Assembly (NCBI GenBank): GCA_037130365.1
Contig: JBAXTE010000016.1
Coordinates: 1 to 64,000, forward strand
Direction: 5' to 3'
Source: JBAXTE01 sp037130365
GTDB taxonomy: Bacteria > Bacteroidota > Bacteroidia > Bacteroidales > WCHB1-69
DNA length: 64,000 nucleotides
The position numbers were made by a program, and so were the translations under genes. The notes beneath the pieces were generated by a model. It was not told where the DNA came from. It did not search any database and saw only the letters and a program-made list of their open reading frames with translations. Positions 8,020-16,802 of the stretch are shown here, in pieces; positions within the stretch are counted from its first letter, which is position 1; the number at the start of each line of letters is the position of its first letter.

Positions 8020-8542
8020 TTGTTGAAGCCACTAAAGAAGCACAAAGCTTGTTCCAAGTCTATTGGTAAATTACGCCTCGCTGATAAAGATAATTTTTGA
8101 ATTGAAAAAAGCGACAACATAGCGAACGAACTCAAAAATCAACTTAAATATGTTACTGGTGCACTACATTAATCGGTTTAATCACATTGCTAGGTTCAGC
8201 AATTGGACTAATGAATATCGAGTTGTTAATCCGCAAAAGAACCTAAATTCGAAATCGGCACCCGAAAAGCTACTGGAGCATAAAAATAGACTAAAAAATT
8301 TCACTTTTTAACCGAATCCATAGTAATATGACCAAATTGAAGAAATGATGGGTATCGTTCTCGAAATTGCTATCAGAGCCGATTTTTCTATGATTATTGG
8401 CTCAGTTTTTGTGGGATACATGGGCTTGCTTTGCATTGTCCTGGGTGTGATTCATTGTTTTGGCGATGGCGTTTTAACTGCTTGTATTCCTGCCAAAAAA
8501 GTTGCAAACCTTGATACAATAGAAGCATTGAGATACGATTAA
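8020..8542 (+). pseudogene. Remnant of a MacB/FtsX-family ABC transporter permease (C-terminal part)
   Basis: Three conserved blocks appear in order but in different frames. They are TKEAQSLF at about 8030; a block with KLRLADKDNF, a stop, then IEKSDNIANELKNQLKYVT to about 8160; and GLITLLGSAIGLMNI from about 8172. The last open piece, 8345-8542, reads GSVFVGYMGLLCIVLGV and ends in IPAKKVANLDTIEALRYD. These are the last helices and the PAxKAAxLDPIEALRYE-type ending of MacB-like permeases. At least two frameshifts and several stops separate them. The N-terminal half is absent. The isolated final frame is not a gene. Confidence 0.85.
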
Positions 8543-8569
8543 TAATTTGATTTTTTGAACTTTAAGAAG

Positions 8570-8941
8570 ATGATTGAATTCAAAAAGAAGTACTTAGAAT
8601 GGCAAATTCGTTTCCTAAAAAAAATATTAGGATCTATAAGTGTTATAGCCATAGTTAGTTCTTGTAACTATACTGAAAAACATTTAAAACAAGAAAACGA
8701 TTCACTTAAAAATATCTTACAAAAGAAAGAACAGCAGGATTCTATTGAGCTATTAACTCTAAAAAAGGATAGTTTAGAAAAAGTCAAAAGTGATTCTATA
8801 GAAAAAAATAAAGTCACTAAAAAAACAAAACAAAAAACAAAAGTAATTCCAGTACAACCTCCTACATATGACCCAGGTACACCAGTTTTAGATTATGGTG
8901 TCTATCCAATTCAAAAAGTAGAACCCACACTTAAGAATTAA
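8570..8941 (+). CDS. Small lipoprotein of the radical SAM/lipoprotein system
   Basis: 123 residues from the ATG at 8570 (an in-frame TTG at 8555 is less likely). A hydrophobic segment ends in the lipobox IVSSC (Cys32). A charged coiled-coil region follows (about 35-80, LKQENDSLKNILQKKEQQ), then a Lys-rich linker and a Pro/Tyr-rich tail, YDPGTPVLDYGVYP. Only 5 bp separate it from the radical SAM/SPASM gene. From memory, Bacteroidota carry a paired system of this kind (NCBI family models TIGR04133 for the enzyme and TIGR04134 for the lipoprotein) in which the lipoprotein tail has a YGVP-like motif. Here DYGVYP would be the candidate modified core. The chemistry is unknown. Confidence 0.75.
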   Translation: MIEFKKKYLEWQIRFLKKILGSISVIAIVSSCNYTEKHLKQENDSLKNILQKKEQQDSIELLTLKKDSLEKVKSDSIEKNKVTKKTKQKTKVIPVQPPTYDPGTPVLDYGVYPIQKVEPTLKN

Positions 8942-8946
8942 CGTTT

Positions 8947-10035
8947 ATGAAACAATCTGATTTCACTTGGCGACAACGTTTAGTTTTTTCGCTTCATGCT
9001 CGTTATGTTCGAAAAGAATCAGAATTACATAAATTAAGCTATCTTTTTTGGGAATGTACCTCACGTTGCAATATTGCCTGTAAGCATTGTGGGAGCGATT
9101 GTAAAATGTTTTCCGATTCACCTGATATGCTTGGAAATGACTTTCTCGATGTGCTTAAAAATATAGCAATTCACAATAATCCTGCTAAAGTAATGGTGGT
9201 AGTTTCTGGTGGTGAACCTTTGGTAAGAACCGATTTGGAGGATGTTGGAATTGAAATAACTAAACTTGGTTTTCCTTGGGGAATGGTTAGCAATGGTTAT
9301 GCGCTTAATCAAGAACGTTTACATAAGTTACTTGATGCTGGATTGTGCTCAGTAACCATTAGTCTAGACGGGTTGCAGGAAAGTCATGACTGGTTACGTG
9401 GCAAAAATGGTTCATTTGAAAAAGCAGTAAATGCAATTCAAATGCTTTCCGAAATTCCGAATTTTTTGTTTGATGTGGTCACTTGTGTCAACACTAGAAA
9501 CTTTAATGAACTTGAAGATATAAAATCGATGCTTATTGATTTGAACGTTTCAAAATGGCGACTATTTATCGTTGATCCAATTGGAAGAGCAAAAGATAAT
9601 CCTGAGCTTTTTATTACAGATCATCAATTTAGTCAGTTAATGGATTTTATTGCCAATAATAGGCAATATGGAGAAATAATGACTGCTTTTGGGTGCGATG
9701 GATTTTTGGGGAAATATGAAGCCAATGTTCGGCAAGGAATTTTTTTCTGTAGAGCTGGAATAAATGCAGGTTCTGTGCTTGCAAATGGCGATATCAGTGC
9801 CTGTCCAAATATTAACCGAGGGTTTGTTCAAGGCAATATTTACAAAGATGATTTTATGGATATTTGGAATTCTAAGTTTCAACAATTTAGAAATCGAGAA
9901 GGTTTTAAAACAGGAAAATGTGAAGAATGTGAAGTCTGGAAGTGGTGCAGAAGCGATGGAATGCATTTACATGAACCTAATAATCCGAATCCAATAGTTT
10001 GCCATTATCAAAAATTATCTTACAAAAAATTATAA
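8947..10035 (+). CDS. Radical SAM/SPASM protein of the rSAM/lipoprotein system
   Basis: 362 residues. C41-x3-C45-x2-C48 (CNIACKHC) binds the [4Fe-4S] cluster that cleaves S-adenosylmethionine. GGEP at about 82 is the usual SAM-contact motif. The C-terminal SPASM domain has FFCRAG, SACPN, KCEECEVWKWC and a last Cys (IVCHYQ), enough to hold two auxiliary clusters. SPASM enzymes generally modify peptides. The close coupling to the lipoprotein gene (5-bp gap) makes that lipoprotein's tail the likely substrate. It matches my memory of the TIGR04133-type enzymes. It is a complete gene with no sign of decay. Confidence 0.9.
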   Translation: MKQSDFTWRQRLVFSLHARYVRKESELHKLSYLFWECTSRCNIACKHCGSDCKMFSDSPDMLGNDFLDVLKNIAIHNNPAKVMVVVSGGEPLVRTDLEDVGIEITKLGFPWGMVSNGYALNQERLHKLLDAGLCSVTISLDGLQESHDWLRGKNGSFEKAVNAIQMLSEIPNFLFDVVTCVNTRNFNELEDIKSMLIDLNVSKWRLFIVDPIGRAKDNPELFITDHQFSQLMDFIANNRQYGEIMTAFGCDGFLGKYEANVRQGIFFCRAGINAGSVLANGDISACPNINRGFVQGNIYKDDFMDIWNSKFQQFRNREGFKTGKCEECEVWKWCRSDGMHLHEPNNPNPIVCHYQKLSYKKL

Positions 10036-10192
10036 ATAGATGATAAATATGCAAATAGGTTTATGTTATTAGTGAATTGCAATCAACAAGGTGTTAAATA
10101 TATTTTAAATGCTTACTCTCTACATTACCAAAAAGCGATTTAATTGTATCTCAACTTAAAACAAAAACATCACATAATTCCTGATAGATCCT

Positions 10193-11098
10193 TTAATTGC
10201 AATACTTTTTTAATGAATCATTGGCATTCCTAAATCCAAGTTCAAGTGCTTTTTTCCAATCGAGACATGCATCTTTTTTATTTAATTGATGCTTTACATT
10301 TGCTCTGAAATAGTATAGCTCAGCATTCTCAGGAGATAATTCAATAGCATTATTAAAATCATCCAATGCACCTTTATAATCGAGCAACTCCGCCTTAACA
10401 ATACCTCTGTTGCCATAAGCATTTGCATACTTTGGATTGTACAATATGGCTTTGCTGTAATCGGATATTGCACCTTTTAAATCTTTAATTTTTTGTTTTG
10501 CAATACCTCTATTACCATACGCTAATGGATTGTCTTGATACAGATTAATTGCTTTGGTAAAGTCAGCAATTGCTTTATTGTAATCCTTAATATCTAATTG
10601 AATAAGTCCTCTGTTATAAAAAATAAAATCTTTATTAGAATCAAGTTCTATTGCTTTAGTAAAATCACATAAGGCTCCAACGTAGTTTTTTAGCCTTCTT
10701 TTTTCAATTGCAATATAGAAATAAGTGTAAGCACTATTTTCATCTAATTCAAAAAGTTTGTTTAAGTCTGCCATTGCACCAGCAGAATCTTGACAGTCAA
10801 CTTTAAGTACACCCCGACAGTAATATGCACTATAAAATATCGGATTAACCTCTAAGGCTTTATTGTAATCATTTAGTGCTCCGATGGTATCTTTTAGACG
10901 AAATTTCATAATTCCCCTAGCAACATAGGCTTCACAATAGTTCGGATTAAGTTCAATGGCCTTATCAAATTTAGCTTTTGCACCAATATTATCTTGAGCT
11001 CGCCCTTTAAATACACCACTCTGATAATAGTAACTTGCTCTTTGACAACCGGATAAGATTAAATAAGTTACAATTGAAATAAAAATTAGCTTTTTCAT
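10193..11098 (-). CDS. TPR-repeat lipoprotein
   Basis: 301 residues from the ATG at 11098. That start gives MKKLIFISIVTYLILSGC, a lipoprotein signal with the lipobox LSGC; the open frame upstream adds residues that do not fit a signal peptide. The rest is about eight 34-residue tetratricopeptide repeats, each with the pattern GAxxDYNKAIExNP..A.AYxNRGI. TPR lipoproteins of this kind are protein-interaction scaffolds at the membrane. It stands alone on the minus strand between the radical SAM pair and the divergent M49-like gene, so its partner is unknown. Confidence 0.85.
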   Translation of the reverse strand: MKKLIFISIVTYLILSGCQRASYYYQSGVFKGRAQDNIGAKAKFDKAIELNPNYCEAYVARGIMKFRLKDTIGALNDYNKALEVNPIFYSAYYCRGVLKVDCQDSAGAMADLNKLFELDENSAYTYFYIAIEKRRLKNYVGALCDFTKAIELDSNKDFIFYNRGLIQLDIKDYNKAIADFTKAINLYQDNPLAYGNRGIAKQKIKDLKGAISDYSKAILYNPKYANAYGNRGIVKAELLDYKGALDDFNNAIELSPENAELYYFRANVKHQLNKKDACLDWKKALELGFRNANDSLKKYCN

Positions 11099-11286
11099 TC
11101 GGGATACATTCAATATTTTGTGCAAAATAAAGAAAAAATTCTTTGTCATAGCTTGAATATTTGAACAAACCTCTTTTTTATTCAAAGATATTTTTACTCA
11201 GAAAGGGCATTATTTGTATTATCAATTCATATTTTTTTTAATTTCGTTGCCTTGACGTAAAATTTAAACTAAAATTCTAAATAACT

Positions 11287-12948
11287 ATGAACAAAAATGT
11301 ATCCTTTATGGCAATTATTGCATTGGTGATTACCATATCCGTTTCGAGCTGTGGCAACAAAAAAGGAGCCCAAAAAGAATCTGCATCCGATTCGATAATG
11401 AAACAAAAAGTGGATGAATATGCTTCGGTTAAACTTACTGCCGACCTAAGTCGCTTGACCGAAAAAGAGAAAGAAATGCTCCCCTTCTTATTTGAAGCTG
11501 CAGAAATAATGAACGATCTTTATTGGCTTCAAACTTACGGAGATAACAAGAAAATCCTCGATTCAATTAAAGATGAGAACGTTAAGAAATTCTTTATGAT
11601 TAATTATGGTCCTTGGGATAGATTAAAGGATAACAAGTCGTTTATTGCTGGTATTGGCGAAAAACCTGCTGGCGCAAACTTCTATCCTGCTGATATGACT
11701 AAAGAAGAGTTTGAGAAACTTCAGGATCCAAACAAAAAAAGTCAATATACCGTGATTCGTCGCAATGCTGATAAATCGTTAAAAGTAGTTTGGTATCACG
11801 AAGAATACAAAGAGCAACTTCAAAAAGCAGCTGATTTAATCACGAAAGCATCTGCATTTGCTGAAAATAAAGATTTTAAAAACTACTTGGAACTCACTGC
11901 AAAAGCAATCATGACTAGTGATTATTATGCAAGAGATATGGCTTGGATGGATATGCGTGGCTCTAACGTAGATTTCGTTTTTGGACCAACAGAAAATTAT
12001 GAAGATGCATTATTTGGAACCAAAACAGCTTTTGAGGCATTTGTTTTAATCAAAGATATGGATTGGAGTGCCAAATTGGATAAATTTGCAAAACTTCTTC
12101 CTACCCTTCAAAAATCGCTTCCTTGCGATGCAAAATACAAAAAAGAAGTTCCTGCTGCTGGTTCAGATATGGGCGTTTACGAAGCAATTTTCTACCGTGG
12201 AGATTGTAATGCTGGAAGCAAAACTATTGCAATCAATCTTCCTAACGACGAACGTGTTCAATTAAAAAAAGGTTCACGAAAATTACAACTTAAGAACTCC
12301 ATGAAAGCAAAATTTGACAATATGGTAATTCCTATTGGCAATTTATTAATAACTGAAAGTCAACGAAAAAACATCAAATTTGAAGCATTTTTCCAAAACA
12401 CAATGTTTCACGAAGTTGCTCATGGAATAGGAATTAAAAATACATTAAACAAAAAAGGTTCTGTAAGAGAAGCATTAGGCGAAGAATATTCGGGATTAGA
12501 AGAAGACAAAGCAGATATCACTGGGTTATTCTTAGCTAAAAAACTTCACGAAATGGGCGAACTTTCCGAAGGTGAAGTGATGGATAACTATGTGACATTT
12601 GTTGCAGGTATTTTCCGCTCAATTCGCTTTGGAACTGCTAGCGCTCATGGTAAAGCGAATTTAGCTCGATATAACTTTTTAATGGGAAAAGGAGCAATTA
12701 CTCGCGATTCTAAAGGATTTTACACCGTTAATTTTGATAAGATGACTGCTGCAATGGAAGAATTAATTGGGATGATTATGAAAATCCAAGGTGAAGGAGA
12801 TAAAGCTGGTGCTAACAAATACATCACCGAAAATGGAGTAAAAACAAAAGACCTAACCAACGACTTAGACAAGATTAAAAATGCAAACATCCCTCGAGAT
12901 ATCGTTTTTGAACAAGGAATGGATGTAGCTGGAATCAAAAAGAAATAA
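11287..12948 (+). CDS. M49-like (dipeptidyl-peptidase III-type) zinc peptidase lipoprotein
   Basis: 553 residues. The N-terminus has a lipoprotein signal (ISVSSC, Cys22). HEVAH at 375-379 supplies two zinc-binding His and the catalytic Glu. About 25 residues on, LEEDKADITGLFL (about 404-416) supplies the third ligand. This spacing and the downstream helix fit family M49, although classical DPP III has HELLGH with one more residue between the His. The length is close to bacterial family members. Likely an outer-membrane-anchored or periplasmic exo-peptidase trimming peptides. It is monocistronic and ends in a strong terminator. Confidence 0.75.
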   Translation: MNKNVSFMAIIALVITISVSSCGNKKGAQKESASDSIMKQKVDEYASVKLTADLSRLTEKEKEMLPFLFEAAEIMNDLYWLQTYGDNKKILDSIKDENVKKFFMINYGPWDRLKDNKSFIAGIGEKPAGANFYPADMTKEEFEKLQDPNKKSQYTVIRRNADKSLKVVWYHEEYKEQLQKAADLITKASAFAENKDFKNYLELTAKAIMTSDYYARDMAWMDMRGSNVDFVFGPTENYEDALFGTKTAFEAFVLIKDMDWSAKLDKFAKLLPTLQKSLPCDAKYKKEVPAAGSDMGVYEAIFYRGDCNAGSKTIAINLPNDERVQLKKGSRKLQLKNSMKAKFDNMVIPIGNLLITESQRKNIKFEAFFQNTMFHEVAHGIGIKNTLNKKGSVREALGEEYSGLEEDKADITGLFLAKKLHEMGELSEGEVMDNYVTFVAGIFRSIRFGTASAHGKANLARYNFLMGKGAITRDSKGFYTVNFDKMTAAMEELIGMIMKIQGEGDKAGANKYITENGVKTKDLTNDLDKIKNANIPRDIVFEQGMDVAGIKKK

Positions 12949-12964
12949 CCAATCATAATCATAC

Positions 12965-12997
12965 AAAAAAGGCGAAGCTGATAGCTTCGCCTTTTTT
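12965..12997 (+). terminator. Rho-independent terminator after the M49-like gene
   Basis: A perfect 9-bp stem, ggcgaagct / agcttcgcc, with a 3-nt loop, preceded by six A and followed by six T. It starts 22 bp after the stop of the peptidase gene. Confidence 0.95.
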
Positions 12998-12999
12998 GT

Positions 13000-13149
13000 T
13001 ATACCAAATCTTAATATAAAATAGCTCAAAGATATTTTATATGCTAGATTGGCTTGTCCAGCTTTAGCGGGATCTAATGCCGCTCGTAGATATAAATAGT
13101 TCATTTAAAGTTTGAAAAATGGTCTATATTATATCTAGAAGCAGTATTA
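13000..13149 (-). repeat. MITE-like two-hairpin repeat, copy B
   Basis: The reverse complement of this 150-bp stretch matches copy A at 2969-3098 almost base for base. The exception is about 20 extra bases (around cttgtccagctttagcggg) next to the second hairpin and a few changes in that hairpin's arm. It again lies between converging genes, directly after the terminator at 12997 and touching the stop codon of the minus-strand gene at 13147. The end cagtatta/taatactg borders that stop. Confidence 0.85.
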
Positions 13150-15363
13150 CTTTTTAATCGCAGCCGTAGTATCTACTTTCGGCAACTCCACCTTTTCAGT
13201 TTTTTTCACAACGTATTTATCTATAGGAGTATGAATCCAACCATTTTTAGAAGCCACATACATCAGCAGAATAAATGCAACAAGCAAAACCAATATTACA
13301 GGTATAAACGGGAATTTCTTTTTAGCATACGGATCTCTTAGAATTCGAACTGAATTTTTTGGAAGCTCGGCCAAATCGGTAAGTGTTTTTCCAAAAACAA
13401 TATTGATTAATGCTTTTGCATTCACGGCCCATCCATTAGCATCAAGAATTGGGGCTAAATTTCTTTTACGCAATTTGAGATATGCCAACAACATCGAAGG
13501 TCCGGAAATTGCAAGCATAACTCCCACCATAGCGATGGGCATTTGCCACCATTCCAGTTTTAAAAAACCAGTAAATATCGCCAGCAACATGGTCCCTATA
13601 GCCCCCAATGCAATCCCAATGGCGGCAAAAATCCCTGCAAATTTTGCAATATCAAAAGGCTCTTTAGGCTTTGCTTTTAGCGCATCTGGATTGACTGGAT
13701 TATTATCCACATTCTTAGCGGATGATTCCGCAATTTCTTTATCTTTAGCAGAGGCGAATTTTTCTATTTGGTTGTTAATCATTTTACTCACCCGCTTGTA
13801 AGGCATCCAAAATGCTTGCTTGATACTCACCGGATTGTCAATAATTTTCACAACGATGGCATCCCAATCATTGCCATGTACATCGTAAAAGACTCCATTT
13901 CTTCCGACGGTCAGATCATCCACATCTCCATTGGTAAGCGCTGCAACAATCGTCATTTTAGCATTCATCTTTTGAGAAACACAATCACAATAAAGCAAAT
14001 AAATTCCACTCCGACCTGCAGATGCACTGTGTTTAGCTACATCATTAATCTTTACACAGAGCTTACAACTTCTGCGATCTATGTATAAAACCCCACACTG
14101 GAAAACGGCATTGCTTTTTAATGAATAAAAATCGTTGAAGGTGACAAAATTGGACACCAACGTATAAATGTCACGGTAATACCGAGCCAGTTTATCTACA
14201 TCAGAAATGGCGTTTGCCTCCTCTTCTAGTTCCAGATCTTTGTCTATTAATTCCAAAAGATTCGCTTGATAATCGTCATCGACAAACTTCTTCATAAGGT
14301 CGTATCCCAATTCTTCAACTCTCGTGATCGGTTTCTTAGCCTGCCATTCATTAAAGGCAAAAAATCTATCACAAATCAGTCGCCATTGCGGTTCATCGAT
14401 GCGTGACACATCACCAAAAAGGGGCACTACAATCTTCGTTCTGAAAGCTTCCATTTCTGAATTCCACGAAGGATTTATCTGATCCAGAATATTTAATTTC
14501 ATCGATTCATCGACAAAGGAAAGCGGCAATTCGGACAACTCTTCTTTACGAACCACTGAATTATTTAATACGATGGCTTCGTATTTAGCCGAAAACTGAT
14601 TAAAGGAGTTCAACGAATTTTCGTCAAATTTAGCCATATTGCATCGCAAAAAATAGTCGTTGATTTTTGCTTCCACTTTAGCAAAAAGCGCATACACTTC
14701 AACGGTTGATTCTCCTAAAAATTGAATATTGGTATCATTTTGAGTTCCTTCTTCCACCCATGCAATATAATTTTTGCAATCATCAAAAAAATGATTCACA
14801 AGCTCAGTGTTAATACCGAGCAATCCACAACGATCGATAACAGGCTCTGTAACGGAAATAATCTGCTCGACACAACTCCTCAGCGATTCATTCTGCGTTG
14901 AAATTGGGGAGATAACTCCATCCCCATTAAAAGGAGTATCTGCAAATATGGCAACAGTATCTGAAGTCTCATTAACAGTAAGGGAATCGCCATCAGGTCG
15001 ACCAATATGGTTTAAGATCTGTTTGGCAGAATTCAAAACCCGTGCTCCGTTTTCGGTATCCGACTTAATCAAGGAAAGCGGAAATGCTGGCTTTGGATGA
15101 ATGAGCTCATCGGGATCATTTATCAACTCTTCAACCCATTTGATAGCAGTCAAAACCTCATTTACCCGCAGCCTTTTATCCTGATCGACATCCATATATT
15201 CCAATGTCTTGGAGTCTATTTCCAGACCATAAACAGGACAACTTAAAGCGGTCCATAGCTTTTGATCCAACTGATAAAGATTTACCAAATCAGCACCTGT
15301 TTCAATAGTCACTCGATCTATGCCCCCAACACGAGCAAACTTCCATTTATGATTTTTTGCCAT
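13147..15363 (-). CDS. Large membrane protein with EF-hand-like loop, function unknown
   Basis: 738 residues with no signal peptide. An EF-hand-like calcium loop is visible at D58-V-D-Q-D-K-R-L-R-V-N-E69, and a partial second one near residue 150 (NGDGVIS). Most of the protein is a helical soluble region. Near the C-terminus there are two adjoining membrane segments (about 590-650, FAGIFAAIGIALGAIGTML and MPIAMVGVMLAISGPSMLL) and a third (about 690-712, FIPVILVLLVAFILLMYVA). The bulk should therefore be cytoplasmic, tethered by its C-terminus. A pair of Cys motifs (CGVLYIDRRSCKLC) is in the middle. No family is recognised. The neighbour upstream is an SPFH protein, separated by a 14-bp hairpin. 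Confidence 0.75.
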   Translation of the reverse strand: MAKNHKWKFARVGGIDRVTIETGADLVNLYQLDQKLWTALSCPVYGLEIDSKTLEYMDVDQDKRLRVNEVLTAIKWVEELINDPDELIHPKPAFPLSLIKSDTENGARVLNSAKQILNHIGRPDGDSLTVNETSDTVAIFADTPFNGDGVISPISTQNESLRSCVEQIISVTEPVIDRCGLLGINTELVNHFFDDCKNYIAWVEEGTQNDTNIQFLGESTVEVYALFAKVEAKINDYFLRCNMAKFDENSLNSFNQFSAKYEAIVLNNSVVRKEELSELPLSFVDESMKLNILDQINPSWNSEMEAFRTKIVVPLFGDVSRIDEPQWRLICDRFFAFNEWQAKKPITRVEELGYDLMKKFVDDDYQANLLELIDKDLELEEEANAISDVDKLARYYRDIYTLVSNFVTFNDFYSLKSNAVFQCGVLYIDRRSCKLCVKINDVAKHSASAGRSGIYLLYCDCVSQKMNAKMTIVAALTNGDVDDLTVGRNGVFYDVHGNDWDAIVVKIIDNPVSIKQAFWMPYKRVSKMINNQIEKFASAKDKEIAESSAKNVDNNPVNPDALKAKPKEPFDIAKFAGIFAAIGIALGAIGTMLLAIFTGFLKLEWWQMPIAMVGVMLAISGPSMLLAYLKLRKRNLAPILDANGWAVNAKALINIVFGKTLTDLAELPKNSVRILRDPYAKKKFPFIPVILVLLVAFILLMYVASKNGWIHTPIDKYVVKKTEKVELPKVDTTAAIKK

Positions 15364-15377
15364 AGTCTAAATATTAA

Positions 15378-15411
15378 AAGAACCTTTTTGAAACAAATCA
15401 AAAAGGTTCTT
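15378..15411 (-). terminator. Hairpin between SPFH gene and 738-residue protein gene
   Basis: A perfect 14-bp inverted repeat, aagaacctttttga / tcaaaaaggttctt, with a 6-nt loop, between two minus-strand genes. The T run after it is short and broken. It may end SPFH transcripts or reduce read-through into the next gene. Confidence 0.65.
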
Positions 15412-15430
15412 GTTTGAAAAAACTAAATAC

Positions 15431-16300
15431 TTATTTTTCTTTTCTATGGGTTAGCGGCAATACACCAGCCATTTCTCCAATTACATTTACCAATTCTGAT
15501 CCTGTAGGGATAACAACTTTAGCATTATCTCTTAATGAATTTTCTACTGTTTCTAGTTTTCTTAAGAGTTGAGCATTTCCTACAAAATATTTATCAGCAG
15601 CTTCGTTTACTAATTTAATAGCTTCTGCTTCACCTTCAGCATGGAGAATTTTTGCTTGTTTATAACCTTCAGCTTCTTTAATCTTAGCACGTTTAACCCC
15701 ATCAGCAGTAGTTTCGGCAGCTGTTGCATAGTCAATTGCAGCAATTTTCTCATTTTCTGCTTTTACAACCTTATTCATAGTTTCTTGAACATCTTTAGGA
15801 GGATCAATCTCTTTTAACTCCGTACGAACAATTACAATACCCCACGATTTAGTCTCTTCGCAAAGTGTACGATGCAATTCAGCATTGATTTTTCCACGTT
15901 CGCTATTTGCTGATTTCAAAGTAAGTGTTCCGATAATATTTCTTAAGGTAGTGCGCGCTAAGTTCACAATTTGCCAGCGATAATTATTCACATTATAAAC
16001 AGAGTTTTTTACATCTTGCTCATTTTCTAAAACTCTAAAATATACTTGAGCATCAACTCGAGCATTTAAGTTGTCGTTTGTAATAATTTCCTGAGGTTCT
16101 GCATCTACCATTTGTTCAGTTACATTTACCTCAAACATACGATCTACGAAAGGGATAATCCAATGAAAACCAGGCTCAGCGTATTTGCTATAACGACCAA
16201 AACGCTCAATAAGACCTCTGCTAGTTGGACGAACGATTCTAATACCAACAAAGAAAAGCAATAAAAATGCTGCTATTCCAATAAAAACTAATGATTCCAT
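15431..16300 (-). CDS. SPFH/Band 7 (stomatin-like) membrane protein
   Basis: 289 residues: one N-terminal membrane helix (about 3-20), then an SPFH domain (PTSRGLIERFGRYSKYAEPGFHWIIPFVDR, then ITNDNLNARVDAQVYFRV) and a long coiled coil rich in Ala/Glu (about 175-245). This is the stomatin/QmcA layout. Such proteins form large ring or cage assemblies in the membrane and often control proteases; the usual NfeD partner gene is not next to it. An aaggag Shine-Dalgarno-like motif lies 6 nt before the ATG, which is not common in this phylum. Confidence 0.9.
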   Translation of the reverse strand: MESLVFIGIAAFLLLFFVGIRIVRPTSRGLIERFGRYSKYAEPGFHWIIPFVDRMFEVNVTEQMVDAEPQEIITNDNLNARVDAQVYFRVLENEQDVKNSVYNVNNYRWQIVNLARTTLRNIIGTLTLKSANSERGKINAELHRTLCEETKSWGIVIVRTELKEIDPPKDVQETMNKVVKAENEKIAAIDYATAAETTADGVKRAKIKEAEGYKQAKILHAEGEAEAIKLVNEAADKYFVGNAQLLRKLETVENSLRDNAKVVIPTGSELVNVIGEMAGVLPLTHRKEK

Positions 16301-16400
16301 GAGTGACTCCTTTTTTTAGTTAATAATTATTTTTATCAAAGGTATTATTTTTTTAATCACAACAATAAATTTTAAAAAAAATGGGGAAAAAAAGTAAATT

Positions 16401-16526
16401 AATTTGATAATTTGAAGATTTGAAGATTTAATAATTTGAAGATTTAAAGATTTAAAGATTTGACAATTTGAAGATTTGACAATTTGAAGATTTGACAATT
16501 TGAAGATTTAAAGATTTGACAATTTG
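16401..16526. repeat. 8-bp tandem array RATTTGAN, about 15.8 units
   Basis: Fifteen full 8-bp units and a partial one, such as aatttgaa, gatttgac and gatttaaa, in an uninterrupted run. The period of eight does not preserve a reading frame. The translated open frame across it is an artefact of the repeat. It starts about 100 bp upstream of the SPFH gene and could vary in copy number. Confidence 0.95.
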
Positions 16527-16556
16527 TTCCGAAAAACTTTAAATCATTGATTTAGC

Positions 16557-16708
16557 TATTTTTCGGGATTGATGGGTTGATGGGTTGATGGGTTGATAAG
16601 TTGATAAGTTGATAAGTTGATGGGTTGATAGGTTGATAGGTTGATAGGTTGATAGGTTGATCAGTTGATGGGTTGATGGGTTGATGGGTTGATGGGTCCC
16701 GAAAAATA
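16557..16708. repeat. 8-bp tandem array GATRRGTT (16 units) framed by a 12-bp inverted repeat
   Basis: Sixteen consecutive 8-bp units at 16571-16698 (gatgggtt, gataagtt, gataggtt, gatcagtt). They are enclosed by the perfect inverted repeat tatttttcggga (16557-16568) and tcccgaaaaata (16697-16708). Related half-sites (tccgaaaaac, cgaaaaac, gtttttcgggat) occur at about 16528, 16757 and 16794. Confidence 0.95.
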
Positions 16709-16802
16709 AAAATCTTAGATTTTGTTATTTTTCGAGGATCTTTTAACCCTAGTTTACGGGGCACGAAAAACGACGTTTCGCTTTTAGCGAACTGTTTTTC
16801 GG

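Noticed and set aside
8345..8542. Independent 65-residue membrane protein
   Set aside because: It is the last in-frame piece of the decayed MacB/FtsX permease.
16316..16764. Open frames translating as SNLQIIKSS... and HQPINPST... repeats
   Set aside because: Translations of the 8-bp tandem arrays; a period of eight bases simply gives an eight-residue repeat.
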